41,162 nt of DNA from Planctomycetota bacterium (GTDB taxonomy: Bacteria; Planctomycetota; SZUA-567; H5-PLA8), in NCBI GenBank assembly GCA_026184295.1, contig JAHCJK010000030.1, forward strand, positions 1 through 41,162. The letters are read 5' to 3'. The stretch's first letter is position 1. Each line of letters begins with the position of its first letter. The notes beneath the pieces were generated by a model. That model saw nothing but the letters and a program-made list of their open reading frames with translations, did no database searches and was not told the DNA's origin. Shown here piece after piece: positions 31,849-39,005 of this stretch. The position numbers and the translations under genes were made by a program.

Positions 31849-32889
31849 TCAGGGCTGCAAGAGAATCTTGATCCGGCCGCTCGCGGGATCTTCCATCAGC
31901 TCGAAAGCACGCGCGGCCTCGGCCAGCGGCAGGGTGTGCGTCACCAGCGGAGCCACGCGGATGCGGCCCTGCTCCATGAAGCGCAGCGTCTCGACGAAGG
32001 CGTTGGGGCTGGCGACGGAGCCGACGAGCGTGAGGTCGCGCACGACGATCTCGGCGGCGGGAAAATCGGGGAACGCCTTCTCGTACACGCCGAGGACGCA
32101 GATCGTTCCGCCCATGCGCGCCGCCTGAATGCAGTCGCGCAGCGCGGGAATCCGGCCCGAACATTCGATCGCGAGATCCACGCCGTAGCCGCCGGTTGCC
32201 TCGCGCGCGGCCTCGGCGGCCTTTTCCCTGCGCACGTCCACCACGCGGTCGGCGCCGAGTTGCCGGGACAGGGCGAGCTTCCGTTCGTCCGTGCCCGTGG
32301 CGATCACCAGGCCCGCGCCGGCGGCACGCGCCGCTTGAACGCCCAGCAGCCCGATGGTTCCGTCGCCCGCCACCAGCACCGCGTCCCCGGCGCGCAGGCC
32401 GGCCTTGTGGATGCCCTTCACGCAGGTCGCCGCCGGTTCCACGCCCGCGCCTTCTTCGTAGCTCAGCGCGTCCGGCAGCCGGTAAAGATGCCGCGCGGGC
32501 ATCGTCAGGTATTCGGCAAAAGCGCCGTCCTTGCCTCGGCAGAGCCCCACCTCCTGTTTGACCACGCACAGGTTGTACTGGCCGGCCAGACAGAAGCGGC
32601 AGCGCGCGCACCCGAGGCTCACGTCGCCCGTCACGCGGTCGCCGGGCCGGAAATCTTCCACGCCCGCGCCCACGGCGGCGACCTCGCCCGACCATTCGTG
32701 GCCCAGGGTCAGCGGGTAATGCGCGAGCCCCATCGCAAAATACGGCTGCGTTCCGCGGAACATCTCCACGTCGGTAAAGCAGACGCCCGCGGCCTTGACC
32801 CGCACGAGCGCCTCGCCGGGCGAGGGCACGGGCTCGGGAACGTCGGCGTACGCGAGGCTGCGCGGACCGGTGAGCCGGACGGCCTTCAT
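31849..32889 (-). CDS. Zinc-dependent medium-chain alcohol/polyol dehydrogenase
   Basis: A 346-residue MDR-family NAD(P)-dependent dehydrogenase. Catalytic zinc ligands are C37 (GVCFTD) and H64/E65 (LGHEW). The structural zinc is bound by C94, C97, C100 and C108. The nucleotide-binding GxGxxG is GDGTIG (175-180). It resembles threonine or sorbitol dehydrogenases; the true substrate (an alcohol, polyol or sugar acid) is unknown. The ATG at 32889 has AGGAG upstream. It follows the 2-hydroxyacid dehydrogenase gene by 16 bases, so the two form an operon and may act in one oxidation pathway. A hairpin with a T-run follows. Confidence 0.87.
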   Translation of the reverse strand: MKAVRLTGPRSLAYADVPEPVPSPGEALVRVKAAGVCFTDVEMFRGTQPYFAMGLAHYPLTLGHEWSGEVAAVGAGVEDFRPGDRVTGDVSLGCARCRFCLAGQYNLCVVKQEVGLCRGKDGAFAEYLTMPARHLYRLPDALSYEEGAGVEPAATCVKGIHKAGLRAGDAVLVAGDGTIGLLGVQAARAAGAGLVIATGTDERKLALSRQLGADRVVDVRREKAAEAAREATGGYGVDLAIECSGRIPALRDCIQAARMGGTICVLGVYEKAFPDFPAAEIVVRDLTLVGSVASPNAFVETLRFMEQGRIRVAPLVTHTLPLAEAARAFELMEDPASGRIKILLQP

Positions 32890-32905
32890 GGGTTCGCTCC
32901 TGCGC

Positions 32906-33907
32906 TTAGGAAATCTTGCGTTCGGGCCGCACGCCGTTGACGACGTTCTCGAGCGGTTCGCCCAGTACCGCCGCGCGCGCGATGCGGGCGCTCGTCGCGC
33001 GCATCTCGCGGCGCCCTTCGACGCTGCAGAAGGCGGCGTGCGGCGTCACGATCAAATTCGGCGTCGCGGCCTCTTCGGCGCTCGCCAGCGGCTCGTCTTC
33101 GACCACGTCCAGGCCCGCGCCGCCCAGGCGGCCGGCGCGGAGCGCCTCGAAGATTGCGGCCTTTTCGATGATCGCGCCGCGCGCGGTGTTGACCACATAG
33201 GCGCTGGGCTTCATCAGGGCCAGTTCGCGCGCGCCGATCAGGTGGCGGGTCTCGGGGGTCAGCGGGCAGTGAATCGAGAGCACGTCGGAAGCGCGGAGAA
33301 GTTCGTCCAGCGTTCCGGCGCGGCGCAGGCCCAGCGCTTTGTCCACGCCGTTCGAGAGATACGGATCGTAAAAGGAGACCTGGAAGCCGAGCGCCTTCGC
33401 GCGCAGGGCCGCGGCCGTGCCGATGCGCCCCAGGCCCACGACGCCGAAGGTCAGTTCGCGCAGCCGGCGCAGGCGTCCGGGCTCGGGGATGCGCCAGCGC
33501 AGCGCCTTGGCCTCCCGGTCGAGCGGGAAGAGCTGGCGGCAGAGCGCCAGGGCCAGCGCGAGGGCGTGGTCGGCGACCTCTTCGGTGCCGTAGTCCGGCA
33601 CGTTGCAGACGGGGATGCCGTGCTGCGCGGCGGCGTCCGCGTCGATGCTGTCGTAGCCCACGCCGTTGCGGATCAGCGCGCGGCAGCCGCGCAGCCGGCG
33701 GATGCCGTCGGCCGTGACCGGGCAGTTGTGCCAGACGATCAGCGCCGCCGCCGAACCGATCTCGTCGTCGAAGTCGCGGTCGCTCTCGCAGTAGAAGCTC
33801 TTCACGCGCGCGACGGACCCGATGATCTCGCGTTCCACCAGCGCTTCGGGGTCGCCCACGCGGGCCTTGGACCAGTCGATGATCGCGACGAGCGGCGCGG
33901 CAGACAT
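32906..33907 (-). CDS. D-isomer-specific 2-hydroxyacid dehydrogenase
   Basis: A 333-residue NAD-dependent dehydrogenase of the D-2-hydroxyacid/phosphoglycerate dehydrogenase/CtBP group. The nucleotide-binding motif GLGRIG is at 158-163. The catalytic trio is R243? in NTARGAI for the NAD side, R80 in LIRNGVGYDS for substrate, E272 (VEDEPL) and H290 (VTPHAAF). It should interconvert a 2-hydroxy acid and a 2-oxo acid. It lacks the ACT domain of SerA, so it is probably not phosphoglycerate dehydrogenase. I chose ATG 33907 with GGAG nine bases upstream; the frame is open earlier but without coding character. A GATAYG/CRTATC palindrome lies just upstream and may be an operator. Confidence 0.86.
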   Translation of the reverse strand: MSAAPLVAIIDWSKARVGDPEALVEREIIGSVARVKSFYCESDRDFDDEIGSAAALIVWHNCPVTADGIRRLRGCRALIRNGVGYDSIDADAAAQHGIPVCNVPDYGTEEVADHALALALALCRQLFPLDREAKALRWRIPEPGRLRRLRELTFGVVGLGRIGTAAALRAKALGFQVSFYDPYLSNGVDKALGLRRAGTLDELLRASDVLSIHCPLTPETRHLIGARELALMKPSAYVVNTARGAIIEKAAIFEALRAGRLGGAGLDVVEDEPLASAEEAATPNLIVTPHAAFCSVEGRREMRATSARIARAAVLGEPLENVVNGVRPERKIS

Positions 33908-33924
33908 AAAGGGAGGCTCCGGTT

Positions 33925-33940
33925 GATATGCAGACGTATC
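33925..33940. promoter_or_regulatory. Possible operator of the dehydrogenase operon
   Basis: GATATGCAGACGTATC is a 16-base imperfect palindrome (GATAYG...CRTATC) 18 bases upstream of the 2-hydroxyacid dehydrogenase start. A regulator gene is not adjacent. It is short enough to arise by chance. Confidence 0.3.
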
Positions 33941-34015
33941 TTTTAGTACACGCAAGCCCGCCTTCGTGAGCCGTATTCCGGCGGATTTTGGATGCAAGTC
34001 CTTCGAGTACCACGT

Positions 34016-34068
34016 GTAAAGCAGCCGAGCCGCGCGCGCGGACGCGACTTGGACCGGTCCTGCTTTAC
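34016..34068. repeat. Long hairpin with internal palindromes
   Basis: GTAAAGCAG (34016-34024) pairs exactly with CTGCTTTAC (34060-34068). Inside it lie two perfect palindromes, CCGCGCGCGCGG (34030-34041) and GGACCGGTCC (34051-34060). The right side is followed by TTTAAAAA. It could be a structured repeat, a protein-binding site or a remnant terminator; no gene ends close by on the plus strand. Confidence 0.5.
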
Positions 34069-34293
34069 TTTAAAAATGTCACGGTGCCGGAATCAGCCTC
34101 GGGATTTTGCGCAGTTGGCTCCAGACCAGCCTGAGGGGTTGCGCAAGTCTCGGACACGACCCAAGGTGCATTGCGCGCTACATCAATCCATGTGAGAAGT
34201 TACGTGCATTTCGGTGCGTTAATTCTTGCTACTCCCAACTTGCAATACTGAAAAATACCCGTAAGACCGATCCTTTATAGTTGGGAACGCTTC

Positions 34294-36732
34294 ATGGCCG
34301 AAACCAATCTGTCCTCGTTGACCACCGGCAAGGGTCCCGGGCGCGACTGCGTCACCGTGCTGGTGATCGGCAGCATGCATAACGCGACCTGCGTGATCCG
34401 CATCGAGAACGCGCTCCGCGCGATCGAAGGCGTCGAATCCGCGAGCGTGAACCTGCTGACGCGCATGGCCACGGTGCGCCACAAGCCCGCCGTCAAACCC
34501 GAACAGTTTACGCTCGCGATCAGCGAACTGGGCTACACCGCCACCCAGGCCAGCCCCGGCGCGGACCCGCGCGAAAGCCAGTCGCTGGGCGACACCCTGG
34601 AGGCGATCGCCTCGCGCAAGTCGCGCTTCGTCGCCGGCGCGATCCTGACGGTGATCCTGGTCCTCGTCGATCAGTTGATGGCCGGGGACGGCAAGATTCT
34701 GTGGCTCTTCCTGCTCGCGACGCCGGTGCAGATCACGGTCGGCTGGGAATACTACCGCGGCTTCTTCCAGGCGTTGCGCACCTGGTCGTTCAACATGGAC
34801 AGCCTGGTGGTGATGGGTTCGACCGCCGCGTACCTGCAAGGCGTGCTGGCGTTCCTGGGCATGGTCAGCAACGACACCGAACTGATGGGCTGGCCGCCGC
34901 TCTTCGTGGCCTCGGCGATGATCCTGACGGTCGTCAGCCTGGGCAAGTGGCTGGAATCCCGCGCGCGCGAATCGACCACGCGCCTGTGGGGCAGCCTGAT
35001 GGACATGATGCCCAAGGAAGCGCGCGTCCTCCGCGACGGCCGCGAACAGGTGATCCCCGCCGGCGTCGTGGCCATCGGCGACGTGGTGCTGGTGCGCGCG
35101 GGCGAAAAGATTCCCGTGGACGGCGTGATCGTCGAAGGCAGCAGCGAAGTGAACGAAGCCCTGATCACCGGCGAAGGCCGCCCGGTGCCGAAGGTCAAGG
35201 GCGACAAGGTCGTCGTCGCAAGCCTGAACGAGTCCGGCCCGCTGAAGATCCGCACGCTGGGCGCGGGCGACCAGACCACGCTCGCGCATATCTCCCGCAT
35301 GGTCGCCGGCGCGCAGACGCAGAAGGCGCCCGTGCACCAGATGGCCGACAAGGTCAGCAGCATCTTCGTCCCGGTCGTCTTCCTGATCTCGGTGTTCACC
35401 TTCCTGGCGTGGTACTTCGGGCCGTTCGTGGCGCAGACCTTCGCGCCCGAATGGGTCGCGACGCTCGACAAGCACCAGTGGCTCGGATTCCTGACGGGCG
35501 TGGCGACGTTCCCCAAGGCGCTGATGCCGGCCATCGCGGTGCTGGTGGTGGCCTGCCCGTGCGCGCTGGGGCTGGCGACGCCGACGGTGGTGCTCGTGGC
35601 CACGGGCCTGGGCGCGCGCCGCGGCCTGCTGATCAAGGGCGGTCAGGCGATCGAAGCCGCCGGGCGCGTCACCGACATCGTCTTCGACAAGACCGGCATC
35701 CTCACCGACGGCTCCTTCCGCGCGCAGGAAGTGCTCACGGCCGAAGGCCTGGAGCGCGACGAGTTCCTCAGTCTGGCGGCCTCGCTGGAAGCCGGCAGCG
35801 AGCACGCGCTGGCCAAGGGCGTCGTCAACGAGGCGCGCAAGAGCACGCTGATCCTGCGCAAGGTGGAAGACTACGAGCCGCTGCCCGGGCGCGGCGTGCG
35901 CGGGCGGATCGGGCACAAGACCTACCTGCTGGGCTCCCGCGCGCTGCTGAAGGAACGCGGCGTGAGCCTGGAAGGCCCGCTGGGCAAGCGCATCGAGGAA
36001 GCCGAGAGCGCCGGGCTGACCACGATCTTCCTGGCGGAAGAAAAGGGCCGGCTGCTGGGCGCGCTGGCGATGGCCGACCGCATCAAGGAGACCGCGCCCG
36101 ACGCGGTCAGCGACCTGCGCGGCATGCACCTGAACGTCCACCTGCTCTCGGGCGACAACCCCGCGGCGTCCGAGAACGTCGGCAAGCGCTGCGGCATGAA
36201 GCCCACCGAGTCCCACGCCTTGATGGGCGTCGAAGACAAGATCGACTTCGTCTGGCAGCTCCGCGAGAACGGCCGGCGCATCGCGATGGTGGGCGACGGC
36301 ATCAACGACGCGCCCGCGATGGCCGCGGCCGACGTCGGGATCGCGCTGGGCGCCGGCACCGACATCTCGGTCGAATCCGGCGGCATCGTGCTGGTCTCCA
36401 GCGATCCGCGCGGCGTCGCCCGCGTCGTGCATCTCTGCCGCGAAGCGCTGAGCATCATCCGCTGGAACCTGCTCTGGGCCTTCGGCTTCAACGTCGTGAT
36501 GATCCCGCTCGCCGCGATGAACCTTTTTAAGGAACAGTGGGCGCTGCCCGTCGCCGCGCTGGCGATGGTGGCCAGTTCCGCGATCGTGGCGCTGAACAGC
36601 CTGCGCCTGACCGACGCCAAGGTGGACGCGCCGGGCGCGATTCCCACGCCCATGCCGCACCCCAGCGCGGTCCCCCAGCCCGCCCTGGCGACGGGTTCCT
36701 CGGCGCGCATGGAAGCGGTCCACGACAAGTAA
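34294..36732 (+). CDS. P1B-type heavy-metal (copper-like) ATPase with altered motifs
   Basis: An 812-residue membrane pump. The N-terminal HMA-like domain (about 18-85) has lost its first metal Cys: GMxCxxC reads SMHNATC, with N30 replacing Cys and C33 kept. Eight membrane helices follow. Core motifs: CPC (C421, C423), D465 in DKTGILT (usually DKTGT), TGE(G), SEHALA where SEHPLA is usual, and GDGINDAPA. The helix-7 signature YN of Cu+ pumps reads FN (WAFGFNVVMIP); the helix-8 Met and Ser-Ser (MVASS) remain. The catalytic Asp and hinge are intact, so it is probably active, with altered metal choice or tuning. The Pro-rich C-terminal tail is disordered. A plausible RBS is weak. A HupE-like gene follows. 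Confidence 0.88.
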   Translation: MAETNLSSLTTGKGPGRDCVTVLVIGSMHNATCVIRIENALRAIEGVESASVNLLTRMATVRHKPAVKPEQFTLAISELGYTATQASPGADPRESQSLGDTLEAIASRKSRFVAGAILTVILVLVDQLMAGDGKILWLFLLATPVQITVGWEYYRGFFQALRTWSFNMDSLVVMGSTAAYLQGVLAFLGMVSNDTELMGWPPLFVASAMILTVVSLGKWLESRARESTTRLWGSLMDMMPKEARVLRDGREQVIPAGVVAIGDVVLVRAGEKIPVDGVIVEGSSEVNEALITGEGRPVPKVKGDKVVVASLNESGPLKIRTLGAGDQTTLAHISRMVAGAQTQKAPVHQMADKVSSIFVPVVFLISVFTFLAWYFGPFVAQTFAPEWVATLDKHQWLGFLTGVATFPKALMPAIAVLVVACPCALGLATPTVVLVATGLGARRGLLIKGGQAIEAAGRVTDIVFDKTGILTDGSFRAQEVLTAEGLERDEFLSLAASLEAGSEHALAKGVVNEARKSTLILRKVEDYEPLPGRGVRGRIGHKTYLLGSRALLKERGVSLEGPLGKRIEEAESAGLTTIFLAEEKGRLLGALAMADRIKETAPDAVSDLRGMHLNVHLLSGDNPAASENVGKRCGMKPTESHALMGVEDKIDFVWQLRENGRRIAMVGDGINDAPAMAAADVGIALGAGTDISVESGGIVLVSSDPRGVARVVHLCREALSIIRWNLLWAFGFNVVMIPLAAMNLFKEQWALPVAALAMVASSAIVALNSLRLTDAKVDAPGAIPTPMPHPSAVPQPALATGSSARMEAVHDK

Positions 36733-36858
36733 GCATGCCATTCGCGCAACGCCGAGGCATCGGGGAGCCGCGCGGTTCGCAAAGGAAGTTGCCGCTGGAG
36801 CGCGAACCCGCTAAGTACCAAGGGGCCTGACCTCACTCTTACATAAGGAGTTCTTCGC

Positions 36859-37443
36859 ATGACGATCCGCAAGCATTTCGCGCTCTTCGCCGCGCTGGCG
36901 CTGGTGGGCTCGCGCGCCTGGGCGCACCCCGGCCACGCCGAAAGCGGTCTCGCGCACGGCCTGGCGCATCCGTTCTCGGGACTCGACCACATCCTGGCGA
37001 TGGTAGCCGTGGGCCTGTGGGCTGCGCAGTTGGGCGGCCGCGCGGTCTGGGCCGTTCCGGCCGCGTTCGTGGGCATGATGGTTACCGGCGGCGCGCTGGG
37101 CATGGCGGGCGTCCCGCTGCCGCTGGTCGAAGCCGGCATTCTGGCCTCGGTGCTGGTGCTCGGGCTGCTGGTCGCGGGCGCGGCCAAGCTGCCGCTGTAC
37201 GCCAGCCTGCCGTTGGTGGCCTTCTTCGCGCTCTTCCACGGCCACGCGCACGGCGCGGAACTGGCCGCGGGGGCTTCGGGCTGGAGCTACGCGCTGGGCT
37301 TCGTCGCCGCGACGGCCGCGCTGCACGCGGTCGGCCTCGGCCTGGGCTGGGCGCTGAAGCGCGCCTCGGCCGAAGGCGTTGTGCGCGTCGCGGGCGGACT
37401 GGTCAGCGCCGCGGCGGTCGCGCTCTGGCTGAACCTGCTCTAA
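36859..37443 (+). CDS. HupE/UreJ family membrane protein
   Basis: A 194-residue protein with a signal peptide (MTIRKHFALFAALALVGSRA, cleavage near HPGHAES) and about six membrane helices. Family markers are HPFSGLDHILAMVAVGLWAA and FHGHAHGAE, histidine-rich segments thought to bind nickel or cobalt. HupE/UreJ proteins are secondary transporters or accessory proteins for nickel supplied to hydrogenase or urease. Neither enzyme is in this window; instead a P1B ATPase lies 126 bases upstream and a glycoside-hydrolase-like gene ten bases downstream. AAGGAG precedes the ATG. The intergenic gap is too short to hold a cobalamin riboswitch. Confidence 0.86.
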   Translation: MTIRKHFALFAALALVGSRAWAHPGHAESGLAHGLAHPFSGLDHILAMVAVGLWAAQLGGRAVWAVPAAFVGMMVTGGALGMAGVPLPLVEAGILASVLVLGLLVAGAAKLPLYASLPLVAFFALFHGHAHGAELAAGASGWSYALGFVAATAALHAVGLGLGWALKRASAEGVVRVAGGLVSAAAVALWLNLL

Positions 37444-37453
37444 CCGGACCGGC

Positions 37454-38869
37454 ATGAACCTGACGCGCGTTCCGGTCACGCTGGCTGGGGCCGCGCAGGA
37501 AGACCAGCCGCCCGGCCGGATCGGACTGGCCGGACTTCCGGTCTTTCACGCTCACGCGGGCGCGGAACTCTCCGCGCCCGCGCTTGTTTCCGCCGAACAG
37601 CGGCACCCGCGCCACCTGCTGCTCGTCGTTGCCGCCGACTGCCGCTACGACGCGACACTGACGCTCGGCATGCCGTCCACAGGCTGGCACCACGCCGTGG
37701 AACTTTCGTTCTCCAGCGTCGCGCAGCGCCTGTACGTCGAACTCCCCCGCGAAGTCATCGCGCGCCTGCACGAGACGCCGCTCCAGCTCAAGAGCTACGG
37801 CGAAGCCCCGGTCTGGTTCGTCGCGCCGCGCGCCGGCGTGGAAAGCCTCGTGCCGCACTTACTCATGGGCTCGGTATCGGGTAATCCGCGGGCCGCGATG
37901 GACCGCCTGGCGGAACCGGCCCTCGCCCCCTTCGGCTGGATGGGCGGCTGCATCGTGGAAGCGCTGGAGATGTGGGCGAAGACCCCGAACGGCGGGAACT
38001 ACGCGCGCGCGCTGGACGCGTGGTTCGCGCGCTACCTTTCGAAGGACAGCCTCGTCTACGACGGCGTGCGCAGCGAACGGATCGAGAACCGCTTCGAGAG
38101 CATCGAGGCGACGCTGCCGATCGCGTCCATCGCGCGCCGTTCCCCCGGGCACCCGGCGCTCGACGCCGCGCGGCGCTTCTGGGACGAGGCCCGCAAGCCC
38201 GACGGCAGCGTGCGCGACCACAGCTTCACCGCCGAAGGCAGCTACACCGTCGCGTATCCGATGATGGCGCTGGGCAAGCGCCTGAACGACGCCGCGCTGT
38301 GCGAAGATGCCCTGCGCCAACTGCGCATGCGCCGCGAAAACCTGATCTACCAGGGCGACCTGTACCTACGCGCGCTCAACGGCGGGCGTTCGTACCGCAA
38401 TTGGGCGCGCGGGATCGCGTGGTACCTGCTGGGCCTGGTGCACACCCTGCGCGAGGCCGGCCCGGACGCGCCCGCCGACCTGCGCGAGCACTTGAACGAA
38501 CGCGCCGCGTGGATTCGGTCGCGCATGCGCTCCGATTTCCTGTGGGACAACTTCCTCGACGAACCCGGCGCGCCGCCCGACGCGAGCGGTTCGTGCGGCA
38601 TCGCGGCGGCGCTCATGGCCGCGTGGAACGCGGGGTTGCTGAACGAAAATCCAAGGAGTTGGGCCGAGTCCACCTCCGCCGCGGCCCTGCAACTTCTGCA
38701 CGCGGACGGCTACCTGGGCAGCGTGGCGCCCAACAACAAGCGCGGGGAGGCAGTTCAACACTTGGCGCGGCGCACATGTGAACCCTTCGCGCTGGGGCTG
38801 CTGGCGCAGCTTCTCCACGGGCTTGCGAGCGGAACGTCCGACGCGCAAACCAACCTGCAACCCACCTAG
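37454..38869 (+). CDS. GH88/GH105-like (unsaturated glucuronyl/rhamnogalacturonyl hydrolase-like) protein
   Basis: A 471-residue protein. The N-terminal about 130 residues are a separate beta-rich region; residues about 140-455 resemble the alpha/alpha6 barrel of GH88/GH105 enzymes. Hallmarks are YRNWARGIAWYLLGL (the WxRGxxW segment), SYTVAYPMMALGKRL, and PPDASGSCGIAAAL, which parallels the conserved DSSGSA helix. GH88/GH105 enzymes hydrate and release unsaturated uronic acids left by lyases. A lyase-fold gene (heparinase II/III-like) exists elsewhere in this window but not adjacent. No signal peptide is visible. It starts ten bases after hupE-like, so may share its transcript, although a functional link is not obvious. 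Confidence 0.65.
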   Translation: MNLTRVPVTLAGAAQEDQPPGRIGLAGLPVFHAHAGAELSAPALVSAEQRHPRHLLLVVAADCRYDATLTLGMPSTGWHHAVELSFSSVAQRLYVELPREVIARLHETPLQLKSYGEAPVWFVAPRAGVESLVPHLLMGSVSGNPRAAMDRLAEPALAPFGWMGGCIVEALEMWAKTPNGGNYARALDAWFARYLSKDSLVYDGVRSERIENRFESIEATLPIASIARRSPGHPALDAARRFWDEARKPDGSVRDHSFTAEGSYTVAYPMMALGKRLNDAALCEDALRQLRMRRENLIYQGDLYLRALNGGRSYRNWARGIAWYLLGLVHTLREAGPDAPADLREHLNERAAWIRSRMRSDFLWDNFLDEPGAPPDASGSCGIAAALMAAWNAGLLNENPRSWAESTSAAALQLLHADGYLGSVAPNNKRGEAVQHLARRTCEPFALGLLAQLLHGLASGTSDAQTNLQPT

Positions 38870-39005
38870 TTTCAACGCATTATAAGACTCGTTCAGCCTT
38901 GGCTGCACCGGACCCGCTGCCCGCGTGCAAACCTGGTGCAAATCGGGAAACCTTTTGAGCTGGCTTGCGTCTCATGAGGTATCGGAAATAGAGGAGGTCC
39001 ACGTC

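Larger units (their letters stand above)
33908..34293. other. Intergenic region between dehydrogenases and metal ATPase
   Basis: The 386 bases contain no credible gene. They hold a candidate operator (33925-33940) and a long hairpin (34016-34068) with flanking ATTCCGGC/GCCGGAAT (33975-33982, 34086-34093). TTGCGCA occurs twice (about 34108, 34139). A TCCCAACT/AGTTGGGA inverted pair (34233-34240, 34279-34286) lies in the AT-richer stretch just before the ATPase start and could be a metal-regulator site. Confidence 0.5.

Noticed and set aside
34219..36741. Open frame of about 840 codons antisense to the metal ATPase
   Set aside because: The product is His/Gln/Asp-rich low complexity; the plus strand encodes all P-type ATPase motifs.
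36733..36858. Cobalamin or nickel riboswitch before the HupE-like gene
   Set aside because: The 126-base gap is too short for a cobalamin riboswitch and shows no matching conserved core.
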